From Achromobacter spanius (GTDB lineage: Bacteria; Pseudomonadota; Gammaproteobacteria; Burkholderiales; Burkholderiaceae_B), in NCBI RefSeq assembly GCF_029637605.1, contig NZ_CP121261.1, forward strand, positions 5,952,001 to 6,016,000: 64,000 bases of DNA. The letters run 5' to 3'. A model generated the notes under the pieces. It made no database searches. It saw nothing but the letters and a program-made list of their open reading frames with translations, and was not told the DNA's origin. This document shows positions 16,629 through 25,787 of the stretch, piece after piece (position 1 is the stretch's first letter; each line of letters opens with the position of its first letter). The translations under genes and the position numbers were made by a program.

Positions 16629-18422
16629 ATGCAGCATATTCGCAACTTCTCCATCATTGCCCACATCGATCATGGCAAATCGACCTTGGCCGATCGCTTG
16701 ATCCAGCGCTGCGGCGGATTGGCGGATCGCGAAATGTCGGCGCAGGTGCTCGATTCCATGGAAATCGAACGCGAGCGCGGCATCACCATCAAGGCCCAGA
16801 CCGCTTCCTTGCAATACAAGGCGAATGACGGCAAGGTCTACAACCTGAACCTGATCGACACCCCGGGGCACGTGGACTTTTCCTACGAAGTCAGCCGCTC
16901 GCTGTCGGCTTGCGAAGGCGCGCTGCTGGTGGTGGATGCGTCGCAGGGCGTGGAAGCGCAGACGGTCGCCAACTGCTACACCGCCATCGAGCTGGGCGTG
17001 GAAGTGGTGCCCGTGCTGAACAAGATGGACCTGCCGCAGGCAGATCCCGACGGCGCGCGTCAGGAAGTGGAAGACGTGATCGGCATTGATGCATCCGAAG
17101 CCGTGCTGGCCAGCGCCAAGACGGGCATGGGCATCGACGAAATTCTGGAAACCATCGTGGCGCGCGTGCCGGCGCCCAAGGGCGATCCCGAGGCGCCGCT
17201 GCAAGCCCTGATCATTGACTCGTGGTTCGATAACTACGTGGGCGTGGTCATGCTGGTGCGCATCATCAACGGCGTGCTCAAGCCCAAGGACAAGATCCTG
17301 CTGATGGCCTCTGGCGCCACCCACCTTTGCGAGCAGACCGGTGTGTTCACGCCGAAGTCGCAGCAGCGTCCGCATTTGTCGGCGGGCGAAGTGGGCTTCA
17401 TCATCGCCGGCATCAAGCAGTTGGAAGACGCCAAAGTCGGTGACACGGTCACGCTGGCCAACAAGCCGGCACCCTCCGCGCTGCCCGGCTTCAAGGAAGT
17501 GAAGCCGCAGGTGTTCGCTGGCCTGTATCCGGTGGAAAGCTCTGAATACGATCAACTGCGCGATTCGCTCGACAAGCTCAAGCTGAACGACGCCGCGCTG
17601 ATGTTCGAGCCGGAAGTGTCGCAAGCCCTGGGTTTTGGCTTCCGCTGCGGCTTCCTGGGCTTGTTGCACATGGAAATCGTGCAAGAACGCCTGGAGCGCG
17701 AGTTCGACATGGACATCATCACCACCGCGCCGTCGGTGGTGTATGAGGTCGAGCAGCGTGATGGTTCCGTGATTACCGTCGAAAGCCCGTCGCGCATGCC
17801 CGAAGTGGGCAAGATCCAGGACATTCGCGAACCCATCGTGAAGGTCACGCTGTTCATGCCGCAGGACTATGTCGGCCCGGTCATGACCCTGTGCAACAAC
17901 AAACGGGGTTCGCAGGTCAACATGAGCTATCACGGCCGTCAGGTGCACCTGGTGTACGAGATTCCGCTGGCCGAAATCGTGCTCGACTTCTTCGACAAGC
18001 TGAAGTCGGTATCGCGCGGCTACGCGTCGATGGACTACGAATTCCTGGAATACCGCTCGGCCGACGTGGTGCGCGTTGATCTGCTCATCAACAACGACCG
18101 TGTCGACGCGCTGGCCGTGATCGTTCACCGCAGCAATGCCCGCCATCGCGCTCGTGACGTCGTCACCCGCATGCGTGGGCTGATTCCCCGCCAGATGTTT
18201 GACGTGGTCATCCAGGCTGCCATCGGCGCGGAAATCATCGCGCGCGAAAACGTGAAGGCGCTGCGCAAGAACGTGCTGGCCAAGTGCTACGGCGGCGATA
18301 TCTCGCGCAAGAAGAAGCTGCTTGAAAAGCAGAAGGCCGGCAAGAAGCGCATGAAGCAGGTGGGTAGCGTTGAGATTCCGCAGGAGGCGTTCCTGGCCAT
18401 CCTGCAAGTGGAAGACAAGTAG
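16629..18422 (+). CDS. lepA: Elongation factor 4 (LepA)
   Basis: LepA is a ribosome-bound translational GTPase related to EF-G. The 597-residue product has the G1 loop [15 protein letters not shown]3 [12 protein letters not shown]4 NKMDLP, and the LepA-specific C-terminal domain ending [17 protein letters not shown] 16629 gives the normal [14 protein letters not shown] start; upstream codons run through the repeat region and are not conserved. It heads the lepA-lepB-rnc-era-recO operon. Confidence 0.97.
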   Translation: MQHIRNFSIIAHIDHGKSTLADRLIQRCGGLADREMSAQVLDSMEIERERGITIKAQTASLQYKANDGKVYNLNLIDTPGHVDFSYEVSRSLSACEGALLVVDASQGVEAQTVANCYTAIELGVEVVPVLNKMDLPQADPDGARQEVEDVIGIDASEAVLASAKTGMGIDEILETIVARVPAPKGDPEAPLQALIIDSWFDNYVGVVMLVRIINGVLKPKDKILLMASGATHLCEQTGVFTPKSQQRPHLSAGEVGFIIAGIKQLEDAKVGDTVTLANKPAPSALPGFKEVKPQVFAGLYPVESSEYDQLRDSLDKLKLNDAALMFEPEVSQALGFGFRCGFLGLLHMEIVQERLEREFDMDIITTAPSVVYEVEQRDGSVITVESPSRMPEVGKIQDIREPIVKVTLFMPQDYVGPVMTLCNNKRGSQVNMSYHGRQVHLVYEIPLAEIVLDFFDKLKSVSRGYASMDYEFLEYRSADVVRVDLLINNDRVDALAVIVHRSNARHRARDVVTRMRGLIPRQMFDVVIQAAIGAEIIARENVKALRKNVLAKCYGGDISRKKKLLEKQKAGKKRMKQVGSVEIPQEAFLAILQVEDK

Positions 18423-18445
18423 AACCAAAAGAAGGCGGTTAGCTG

Positions 18446-19330
18446 ATGAGTTGGAACTTTGCCCTGATCCTGTTTGTTCTGCTGGTCTTGACCGGCATTA
18501 TCTGGGTGCTTGATCTGGCGGTGCTGCGGCGTGGCCGTGAAGCGCGGGCGCAAGCGGCAATGGCGCAGTACGATGCGGCCCTGGTCGGAGACGCCCAGGA
18601 AGCCGAACGCCTGCGCCGCGAAGCCGGCGACATTGCGCGACGCGTGCCCTGGTGGATCGAATACGCCGTCAGCTTCTTTCCCGTCATTCTGTTTGTGTTC
18701 ATGCTGCGCTCGTTCGTGGTGGAACCGTTCCGGATTCCGTCGGGTTCCATGTTGCCCACGCTGCAGTCCGGTGACCTGATCCTGGTGAACAAGTTCAGCT
18801 ATGGCTTGCGCCTGCCCGTGATCGACAAGAAAGTGATCGACATCGGCGAACCCAAGCGCGGCGACGTGTTCGTGTTCCGCTATCCCGTTGATCCGGACGT
18901 GGACTACATCAAGCGCGTGGTGGGCCTGCCCGGCGATGAAATCGCCTACCTGGACAAAAAACTGTACGTCAACGGCGAACTCGTGTCCCATCTACGCGAC
19001 GGTGACTACTTCGAGCCGGACCGGGTTTCGTATATTGCGCAATATAAAGAGAAGTTGGGCGATGTTGAGCACAAAATACTGCTAGATGAGAGCAAGCCCC
19101 AGGATTATGCGCCGATGTGGCAATTTCCTCACCGTCAGAACTGTCAATACAGCCGCAATGGGGTACGCTGCAAAGTACCCGAAGGCAGTTATTTCGCCAT
19201 GGGTGATAATCGGGACAACAGCGCGGACAGCCGGTACTGGGGCTTCGTACCTGAAGCCAATATCGTCGGACGCGCGTTCTTCATCTGGATGAATTTCAGC
19301 GATCTCAGCCGCATCGGCCGGTTCAACTGA
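18446..19330 (+). CDS. lepB: Signal peptidase I
   Basis: LepB removes signal peptides from exported proteins at the periplasmic face. The 294-residue protein has two transmembrane segments (about 5-22 and 70-92) and the Ser-Lys dyad: Ser in [12 protein letters not shown] near residue 98 and Lys in [12 protein letters not shown] near residue 155. The motif [14 protein letters not shown] is also present. It lies 23 bases after lepA. Confidence 0.96.
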   Translation: MSWNFALILFVLLVLTGIIWVLDLAVLRRGREARAQAAMAQYDAALVGDAQEAERLRREAGDIARRVPWWIEYAVSFFPVILFVFMLRSFVVEPFRIPSGSMLPTLQSGDLILVNKFSYGLRLPVIDKKVIDIGEPKRGDVFVFRYPVDPDVDYIKRVVGLPGDEIAYLDKKLYVNGELVSHLRDGDYFEPDRVSYIAQYKEKLGDVEHKILLDESKPQDYAPMWQFPHRQNCQYSRNGVRCKVPEGSYFAMGDNRDNSADSRYWGFVPEANIVGRAFFIWMNFSDLSRIGRFN

Positions 19331-19332
19331 TT

Positions 19333-20094
19333 ATGTCGCTAGCCACGCTAGAAAACCGCCTGGATCACCACTTCGGTGATCCGGCTTTGCTTGAACAGGC
19401 ACTGACGCATCGCAGTCATGGTGCGCGCCACAACGAGCGCTTGGAATTCCTGGGGGATTCCGTGCTGAACTTCGTCGTTGCGGCCATGCTGTTCGAGCGC
19501 TATTCAAAAATTGACGAAGGCGACCTGTCGCGGCTGCGGGCCAATTTGGTCAAGCAGGCCTCGCTGGCGGATATCGCTCAGCGCCTGGAGCTCTCGCAGT
19601 ATCTGCGCCTGGGCGAAGGTGAATTGAAAAGCGGCGGGTTCCGCCGGCCATCGATTCTTGCTGACACGGTCGAGGCGCTGTTTGGCGCCGTCTTCCTGGA
19701 CGCGGGCTTTGAGGCCGCGCGCCGCGTGATCGTGCGCCAGTACCAGCCGGTGCTGGCCTCGGTTGACCCCAAAACGCTGGGCAAGGACGCCAAGACCTTG
19801 CTGCAGGAATTCCTGCAAGGCCGCAAGTTGGCGCTGCCGTTGTACACGGTGGTGGCCACGCATGGCGCGGCCCACAGCCAGCAGTTCGAAGTCGAGTGCG
19901 CCATCCCGGCGCTCGAGATCAAGGTTACGGCGCCCGGCGCCAGCCGCCGCGCAGCCGAGCAATCGGCGGCCAAGCTGGCTTTGGAGGCTGCGCTGGCCAT
20001 CAGCCCGGCCACCAAGGCTGCCCGCAAGTCGGGCAAGGCGCGCAAAACCGCGCAATTGTCGCTGCCCGTGGCAGTGGCTCAAGAGACTAAATGA
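19333..20094 (+). CDS. rnc: Ribonuclease III
   Basis: RNase III cleaves double-stranded RNA in rRNA processing and mRNA decay. The 253-residue protein has the signature [17 protein letters not shown] near residue 37 and the metal-binding [17 protein letters not shown] near residue 110. A double-stranded RNA-binding domain covers about residues 150-220. A basic Lys/Ala-rich tail makes it about 25 residues longer than the E. coli enzyme. Its stop overlaps the era start as ATGA, as in many bacteria. Confidence 0.96.
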   Translation: MSLATLENRLDHHFGDPALLEQALTHRSHGARHNERLEFLGDSVLNFVVAAMLFERYSKIDEGDLSRLRANLVKQASLADIAQRLELSQYLRLGEGELKSGGFRRPSILADTVEALFGAVFLDAGFEAARRVIVRQYQPVLASVDPKTLGKDAKTLLQEFLQGRKLALPLYTVVATHGAAHSQQFEVECAIPALEIKVTAPGASRRAAEQSAAKLALEAALAISPATKAARKSGKARKTAQLSLPVAVAQETK

Positions 20095-20981
20095 GCGATA
20101 CCCCTTTTCGTACCGGCTTTGTTGCCATCGTTGGCCGCCCCAATGTGGGCAAGTCCACGCTGACCAACGCCCTGATCGGTTCCAAGATCTCCATCGTGTC
20201 GCGCAAGGCGCAGACCACGCGCCACCGCATCCATGGTGTGTTGACGCGCGAACACGAGCAGTTCGTCTTCGTTGATACCCCCGGTTTCCAGACGCGCCAT
20301 GGCGGCGCCATGAACCGCATGATGAACCGCGTCGTGACGCAGGCCCTGGCCGACGTCGACGTGGTGGTGCATGTGGTCGAGGCCGGCAAGTGGTCGGAAG
20401 GCGACGCCAAGTTGCTGCCGCTGTTGCCCAACCCGGAACGCACCATCCTGGTCGTCTCGAAGATCGACCAAATGAAGAATCGTGATGATCTCTTCGCCTT
20501 CGTTTCCAAGATCATGGCGCTGCATCCATTCGGTGCCGTGGTGCCCGTCAGCGCCACCAAGAACCAGCAACTGGATCAGTTGCTGGAAGAAATTGCCACG
20601 CGCCTGCCCGAAGGCGAGGCGATGTTCGAAGAAGACACTCTGACCGACCGCCCCATGCGCTTCATTGCCGCCGAACTGGTGCGCGAGAAGATCTTCCGCC
20701 TGGTCGGCGACGAACTGCCCTACGGCTGTACCGTCGTCATCGAGCAATGGGAAGAGACCGACAAGGGCGCCAGCATCAACGCCTGCGTGGTGGTCGAGCG
20801 CGACAGCCACAAGCCCATACTCTTGGGCACGGGCGGCATGCACATGAAGCGTATTGCCACGGAGGCGCGGCAGGACATCGCCAAGCTGCTGGACAAGCCC
20901 GTGCACCTTGAGGTCTACATCAAGGTGCGCAAGGGGTGGTCCGACCGCGAGGGTGCGCTCCGCGATCTGGGCTATGAGTAG
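20091..20981 (+). CDS. era: GTPase Era
   Basis: Era binds 16S rRNA near the 3' end and is needed for 30S assembly. The 296-residue product has G1 [15 protein letters not shown]3 DTPGFQ, G4 SKID, and a C-terminal KH domain with [14 protein letters not shown]. It overlaps rnc upstream and recO downstream, so the three are translated in a coupled way. Confidence 0.97.
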   Translation: MSDTPFRTGFVAIVGRPNVGKSTLTNALIGSKISIVSRKAQTTRHRIHGVLTREHEQFVFVDTPGFQTRHGGAMNRMMNRVVTQALADVDVVVHVVEAGKWSEGDAKLLPLLPNPERTILVVSKIDQMKNRDDLFAFVSKIMALHPFGAVVPVSATKNQQLDQLLEEIATRLPEGEAMFEEDTLTDRPMRFIAAELVREKIFRLVGDELPYGCTVVIEQWEETDKGASINACVVVERDSHKPILLGTGGMHMKRIATEARQDIAKLLDKPVHLEVYIKVRKGWSDREGALRDLGYE

Positions 20982-21561
20982 ACGGGCGCCTCGCGTCCAG
21001 GATCGCCCGGGCTTTATGCTGCACGCCACCGCGTGGCGTGAGACCTCCCTTATTGTTCAGACGTTTTCCCGCGATCATGGCTGTGTGGCCATGGTCGCCA
21101 AGGGCGCCAAGCGCCCTTACTCGGTGCTGCGGCCCGTGTTGTCGGCCTTTCAGCCCTTGCTGCTGTCCTGGACCGGCAACGGCGAAGTCAAGACACTGAC
21201 GCGCGCCGAAATCGCGGGCATCCGCCCGTTGACCGGCACCGCACTGATGTCCGCCTGGTACATGAACGAGCTGTTGCTGCGTCTGCTGCCGCGCGAGGAC
21301 GCCCACCCCTTGTTATTCGATGCCTACGACATGGCGTTGCAGCAGTTGTCCAACGGCACACGCGCCGCGGGCGCGTTGCGCCGCTTTGAATGGACCTTGC
21401 TGCGCGAGACCGGCTACGGCGTGGACGAAGCCGCGCCTGATTTCGAAGACACCGCTATCGAGCCCGCGCTGCGCCGCGACTTGCGTGAGCGCCTGGCTGA
21501 AATTCTTGCTGGCCGCCCGTTGTCCACCCGCCGCGTTCTGATGGACTTGCAGCGCGTCTGA
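20974..21561 (+). CDS. recO: DNA repair protein RecO, compact form
   Basis: RecO helps load RecA at gaps as part of RecFOR. The N-terminal OB-fold is clear (GFMLHATAWRETSLIVQTFSRDHG, AKGAKRPYSVLRPVLSAFQPL), and the protein ends in the usual STRRVLMDLQ. With the ATG at 20974, which overlaps the era stop, it has only 195 residues against 242 in E. coli. The missing part seems to be internal, between ETGYGVDE and ALRRDLRERL, where other RecO proteins have extra helices or a zinc site. Confidence 0.88.
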   Translation: MSRRAPRVQDRPGFMLHATAWRETSLIVQTFSRDHGCVAMVAKGAKRPYSVLRPVLSAFQPLLLSWTGNGEVKTLTRAEIAGIRPLTGTALMSAWYMNELLLRLLPREDAHPLLFDAYDMALQQLSNGTRAAGALRRFEWTLLRETGYGVDEAAPDFEDTAIEPALRRDLRERLAEILAGRPLSTRRVLMDLQRV

Positions 21562-21579
21562 GCGTGCTGCGCCGCGCCT

Positions 21580-22488
21580 ATGACCTTCACACTGAAACAG
21601 GTCGAGACGTTCCGCACCGTATACGAAACGGAAAGCGTGACCGCTGCCGCCCGGCGGCTGGATGTGTCGCCCGCGACAGTCAGCGCGACCCTGGCCGCGC
21701 TGGAAGCCAGCATTGAGTTGCGCTTGTTCGAACGTGTGCGCCAGCGGATGCAGCGCACGCCCGAGGCCACCTTGCTGTACGAGGAAATCCGCCGCTTGAA
21801 CGTGGGGCTGGAAAGCCTGGGGCGCAAGATCCGCGCGATCCGTGGCGCTGCGCAGCCGCGCCTGCGCATTGGTTGCATCCACGCGTACGGCGGCGCCATC
21901 GTCAGCGACGCGATCTCGCGATTTCGCACGCGCTATCCCGACACGCCCCTGTATCTGCAGATTCGAGACTCCAACACCTTGCGCGACATGGTGGTGTCGG
22001 GCGAACTCGACTTGGCAGTGGTGGCTGACGAATCTGAATTGGAAGGGCTGCTGGGCCATCGGCTCGCCAGTTTGCGGGCCGTGGCGGTGTTTCCCGCCGG
22101 CCATGCGCTGGCGCGCGTGGAGCGCGTGGAATTCAGCCATCTTGCGGATGCGGAGGTCATCGCCCTGAATGCGGAGGACGGCTCGCGCAAGCGTCTGGAT
22201 GCGTTGGTTCTGCAGGCGGGGCTAAGCCTGAACGTGGCGATTGAAACCCCGTACTCCAGCACCGTGTGTCAATTGGCCCTGGCGGGGCATGGGATCGGTA
22301 TCGCCAACCCGGCAACCGCCGTGGGGATGGAGGCCGCGGGCCTGTGCTATCGCCCGTTGACCGCACCCGTGCATTTTGAATGCCACATGATCCTGCACGG
22401 CAGCCGGCCCCTGTCCGAGGCCGGCAAATTCTGGGTCACCTGCCTGCGCGGCGCGTTGGCCCCGCTGGTGGAACGCTTCGGCGTGTGA
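21580..22488 (+). CDS. LysR-family transcriptional regulator
   Basis: A 302-residue LysR-type regulator with an N-terminal winged helix (LKQVETFRTVYETESVTAAARRLDVSPATVSATLAALE) and a periplasmic-binding-like effector domain starting near residue 90. It lies 18 bases after recO and is convergent with the PLP-enzyme operon, so it has no divergent target here. Its likely target, the Bug/deacylase/PLP operon on the other strand, is only an inference from proximity. Confidence 0.88.
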   Translation: MTFTLKQVETFRTVYETESVTAAARRLDVSPATVSATLAALEASIELRLFERVRQRMQRTPEATLLYEEIRRLNVGLESLGRKIRAIRGAAQPRLRIGCIHAYGGAIVSDAISRFRTRYPDTPLYLQIRDSNTLRDMVVSGELDLAVVADESELEGLLGHRLASLRAVAVFPAGHALARVERVEFSHLADAEVIALNAEDGSRKRLDALVLQAGLSLNVAIETPYSSTVCQLALAGHGIGIANPATAVGMEAAGLCYRPLTAPVHFECHMILHGSRPLSEAGKFWVTCLRGALAPLVERFGV

Positions 22489-22549
22489 GGCGGTAGGGCG
22501 GTAAGGCGCTACGGCGAAGATCGCCGGAGCTGCAGAGCCGGGGGCCCGT

Positions 22550-23650
22550 TCAGCCCCGGCGGCCGTCTGAAGTCAGCATCAGCACCACCGACGATTCGGC
22601 ATCCAATACACCGGAACGCCGCAGCTTGGCCACCGCCGCCAGTGCAGCGGCCGACGACAGCTCGGTGCCGACGCCCCTGCGTTCCAGGCGTTGCTGCGCC
22701 TGGGTGGCGGCTTTGTCGTCAATATCAACAGGCGTGCCGCCCGAGCGCGACAAGGCTTCCAGTGACTGCAGCGTGCAGGTGCCGCCCGCAATCGAGTACT
22801 GCTCCGTTGCCGCGTCCCACAAGCCGCGCGCATCTCCCGTGGCCTGGGCCTGCGACAAGCGCGCATGGGGCTCGACGGCGTGCAGGCGGGGCAGGCGCTG
22901 GATACGGCCGCTTTGCAGCAGGTGCTGCCAACCGAGGAAGATTCCCCACAGCAGATCGCCGCGCGCGGTGGGCACGATGATGTCGGTCGGCGTGCCGCAG
23001 TGGTCCAGGATCTCGGCGGCGATGGGCTTGTAGCCCTCGACGCCATACGGGTGTGTGCCGACGGGCGGGTTCAAATAGTTGGTGCCCGCGAATGCGCCGT
23101 GGTTACGGCACAGGTCTTGCACGTAGGGCCAACGGGCAAGGCTGTCTTCGAAGGTGCTGAGCCTGGCTCCAAAGCGCAGCATGGCCTCGCGTTGCAAGGG
23201 CGGGCAGTTGCGGGTGATGGCGATATCGGCCTGCAAGCCGGCGGCGGCGCAATAGGCGGCGATCGACACGCCGGCATTGCCGCTGGAAGCTGCCGCCACG
23301 CGGGTCGCGCCGGCCAGCCTTGCCCGCGATACCAATTGGGCCGCCATGCGGTCCTTGTGGCTACCAGTGGGGTTGGCGCCTTCACATTTCAGCCAAAGCT
23401 GGCCGATGCCTTCGGTCTGGGCAAGGTCCGATGCTTCCAGGCAGGGCGTGTTGCCTTCACCCAGCGTGATGGCTGCCAGGACCGGCAAGGCAATGGCATG
23501 GTTGTCGCCGGGCGAGTCGTAGCAGCATTCCAGCGTGGCGGGGTGGCCTGCCGCGAGGCAATGGGGGCAGCCTTCGGGGTAGTCGCCGGGCGCCCACAGG
23601 CTTGCACAGCGGATACAACGCAGGCCGGACAATCTTGGGTTCATCTGCAT
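22550..23650 (-). CDS. Threonine-synthase-like PLP-dependent enzyme
   Basis: A fold-type II PLP enzyme of 366 residues. A short zinc-ribbon-like N-terminus (CIRC and CPHC, residues 12-31) matches many threonine synthases. The PLP Lys is in NPTGSHKDR near residue 97, and the phosphate loop is ASSGNAGVS near residue 123. Real threonine synthase would normally sit with thrA/thrB genes; here it is the last gene of an operon behind a deacylase and a solute receptor. A catabolic beta-elimination or ammonia-lyase role on an amino acid released by the deacylase is therefore more likely, but unproven. The ATG lies three bases after the deacylase stop. Confidence 0.82.
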   Translation of the reverse strand: MQMNPRLSGLRCIRCASLWAPGDYPEGCPHCLAAGHPATLECCYDSPGDNHAIALPVLAAITLGEGNTPCLEASDLAQTEGIGQLWLKCEGANPTGSHKDRMAAQLVSRARLAGATRVAAASSGNAGVSIAAYCAAAGLQADIAITRNCPPLQREAMLRFGARLSTFEDSLARWPYVQDLCRNHGAFAGTNYLNPPVGTHPYGVEGYKPIAAEILDHCGTPTDIIVPTARGDLLWGIFLGWQHLLQSGRIQRLPRLHAVEPHARLSQAQATGDARGLWDAATEQYSIAGGTCTLQSLEALSRSGGTPVDIDDKAATQAQQRLERRGVGTELSSAAALAAVAKLRRSGVLDAESSVVLMLTSDGRRG

Positions 23651-23653
23651 GGG

Positions 23654-24634
23654 TCAGTATTTCGACACGAGGGATTCAAGGGGAAGGGCGGGCGCGACTT
23701 GCAGCAGGCAGTCGCCGTCGTCGCTGCGGGCCATGGCGCGCAGGCACACGACCGTGCCCGCCTGGGGGCTGTGCAAGGGGCGCATGGGAGTGTCCGGGCG
23801 GGCGGGTTCGATCAGGCGGCCAATCAGTTGGCCCGCCGTGACGGACTGCCCCAGTTCAACGCCAGGCACAAACACGCCGGCTTCGCCCGCGCGCAGGGTG
23901 GCGGCGGGGGCGTCCAGGTCATAAAGCAGGGGGTCTGAAGTGCGGGGGCTTGGCTGGCTGGGCAACAGGCCCAGCTCACCCAGGCAACCGAGCAGGCCAT
24001 CGCGGCAGCGTTCGACCAGGCCGCTGTGGGTTTCCCTGCCGCCGCCGATTTCGGCGCTCAGGCGCAGGACGCCGTGGCGGCTGGCCGCGGCGGGCAGGGA
24101 ACCCGCTTCATTGCCGCGAAAGAACACGCAATGCGGGAGCCCGAACGCGTGCGCCAGGGCTGGCAGGCGCTCGTCGTAGGCATCGTTGCCGTAGCGCGTG
24201 ATCACGGATGACGGCAGATAGCGCAGGGACGCGCCACCGCTGTGCACGTCGACCATGGCCTGCACGCGGGGCAGCAGGCGCGCCTCCAGGGCGGCTGCGA
24301 TGCTTTCCGTGTAGCCGCGCGCCGGGGCGCCCAGGAAGGCGCGATTCAGGTTGCCGCCATCGGTGGGAGACAGCCGTGTTCCGGCCAGCGAGGCTTCCAC
24401 GTTGACGGCGGGCAGCAGATAGACCGTGCCGCGTTGCAGAGCGTTGGGCAGTTGATGCCACAGATCCAGGATGGCCGCCTGGCCTTCCCATTCGTCGCCA
24501 TGCACGCCGGCAATCAGGGCAACGGCGGGGCCGGGGCCGGCATCGATCCGCAACACGGGGATGGTGATGCGGCGGTAGGCTGAGTCGTTGGTCGCGGCGG
24601 CGACAGAGAAGTCTTCCCGGCTTACCTGGATCAT
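23654..24634 (-). CDS. Succinylglutamate desuccinylase/aspartoacylase-family deacylase
   Basis: A zinc hydrolase of the M14-related aspartoacylase family, 326 residues. Zinc ligands are in GVHGDEWEGQ (His45, Glu48) and DVHSGG (near residue 128); the active-site Glu lies in AEIGGG. Members remove acyl groups from N-acyl amino acids, for example N-acetyl-diaminobutyrate in ectoine breakdown. ATG 24634 is preferred since GGAGG lies just upstream; the frame extends further only through a repeat array. It sits between the Bug receptor and PLP-enzyme genes, which suggests an imported N-acyl amino acid as substrate (inference). Confidence 0.85.
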   Translation of the reverse strand: MIQVSREDFSVAAATNDSAYRRITIPVLRIDAGPGPAVALIAGVHGDEWEGQAAILDLWHQLPNALQRGTVYLLPAVNVEASLAGTRLSPTDGGNLNRAFLGAPARGYTESIAAALEARLLPRVQAMVDVHSGGASLRYLPSSVITRYGNDAYDERLPALAHAFGLPHCVFFRGNEAGSLPAAASRHGVLRLSAEIGGGRETHSGLVERCRDGLLGCLGELGLLPSQPSPRTSDPLLYDLDAPAATLRAGEAGVFVPGVELGQSVTAGQLIGRLIEPARPDTPMRPLHSPQAGTVVCLRAMARSDDGDCLLQVAPALPLESLVSKY

Positions 24635-24652
24635 GTGGCGCCTCCGGCCGAG

Positions 24653-24740
24653 GTGCCTGCCGCAGGACCGCCTGCCGCAGGGTCGCCTGCCGCAGGGTCG
24701 CCTGCCGCAGGGTCGCCCGCCGCAGGATCGCCTGCCGACA
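24653..24740. repeat. 15-bp tandem repeat with internal dyads, five units plus a partial one
   Basis: Units of 15 bp with the core CGCCTGCCGCAGGG run head to tail from 24653 to about 24740. Each unit contains CCTGC-C-GCAGG, a five-base inverted repeat, so a transcript would carry a string of small hairpins. The array fills the gap between the Bug receptor gene and the deacylase gene. Confidence 0.88.
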
Positions 24741-25697
24741 TTAATCCAGCGTGGCGGCCTTGATGATGTTTTCCCATTTGGGCAGCTCCTTGCGAATTTG
24801 GATTTGTACGTCTTGCGGGGTGCCGCCCAGTGGCGCCTGGGAACGGCTGCGCAGTTCTTTTGCGACATTTTCCGATCGCAACGCCTGGTTCATCGCCGCG
24901 TTCAGGCGGTCAATGGCGGCGGCAGGCGTACCGGCGGGGGCGATCAGCGCGCTCCAGGCGGACTGTTCATAGTCTGGGTAGCCTTGTTCGGCCACCGTCG
25001 GCACGTCGGGATTGGACGCGGCGCGCGACCGCGTCGTGACGGCCAGCGCGCGCAGGCGGCCGTCCTTCAGATTGCCGATCAGCGGGGGCAGGTTCTCCAT
25101 CATGGCGTCCACGTGGCCGCCAAGCAGGTCGGAAAGCTGCGCGGCCGTTGCCTTGTAGGGAATCTGGCGCACGGCCGCGCCGGTCTGGGCAATGAAGAGC
25201 TTCACGCCCACCTCGCTGGTCGTGCCCGGATCCGCCGACGTCATCGTCAGGCGGTCGGGCTGGGCGCGGCTGGCCTCGATGAAACTCTTCAGGTCGCGAT
25301 AGGGCGAGGCCGCGTTCACCACGATGACATTGGGTGTTTCTGCCACCAGGCCAATCGGCGTTACGTCGCGGTCCAGGTCGTAGAGTTGTTGTTTGAACAA
25401 GAACCGGTGCAGCACCAGCGTGCCGACGTGGGCATAGCCGATGGTGTAGCCATCGGCCGGGGCTCGAACCACTGCCTGGGTGCCGATGCGGCCACCGGCG
25501 CCAACACGGTTTTCGACCACGACGGGTTGACCCAGTTGACGGCTCATCTCCTGGCCGATCAGGCGCGCGGTGATGTCCGCGTTGCCGCCTGCGGCGGCAG
25601 GCACGATCAAGGTGATGGCCCTTTCGGGATAGGCGGCGTGCGCGGACGTGGCGCTAAGGCAAAGCAGCAGGGCGGCAAGGCAGGCAGAGCGTTTCAT
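24741..25697 (-). CDS. Bug-family tripartite tricarboxylate transporter substrate receptor
   Basis: A periplasmic solute-binding protein of 318 residues. The signal peptide (MKRSACLAALLLCLSATSAHA) is followed by YPERAITLIVPAAAGGNADITARL, the family start, and VVVENRVGAGGRIG, the ligand loop. Such receptors are present in large numbers in Bordetella and Achromobacter, often without dedicated TctAB membrane genes nearby; none are seen here. It is the first gene of a three-gene operon. The ligand is unknown; the deacylase downstream hints at an N-acylated amino acid or similar carboxylate. Confidence 0.92.
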   Translation of the reverse strand: MKRSACLAALLLCLSATSAHAAYPERAITLIVPAAAGGNADITARLIGQEMSRQLGQPVVVENRVGAGGRIGTQAVVRAPADGYTIGYAHVGTLVLHRFLFKQQLYDLDRDVTPIGLVAETPNVIVVNAASPYRDLKSFIEASRAQPDRLTMTSADPGTTSEVGVKLFIAQTGAAVRQIPYKATAAQLSDLLGGHVDAMMENLPPLIGNLKDGRLRALAVTTRSRAASNPDVPTVAEQGYPDYEQSAWSALIAPAGTPAAAIDRLNAAMNQALRSENVAKELRSRSQAPLGGTPQDVQIQIRKELPKWENIIKAATLD

Positions 25698-25787
25698 GAC
25701 GATTCCCCAGGCGTTGAGAGCTGCGCCATTGTGCGGCGGCCGCCCGCGAGATCCGTTTGGTTTACTAAGATGCTTGTTTGGGAAAAT

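Noticed and set aside
22537..22560. Terminator between the convergent LysR and PLP-enzyme genes
   Set aside because: GCCGGGG/CCCCGGC forms a stem, but it overlaps the end of the PLP gene and has no T-run on either strand.
24635..24868. N-terminal extension of the deacylase
   Set aside because: It would translate the 15-bp repeats into Cys/Gly/Arg units, while a good ribosome site precedes ATG 24634.
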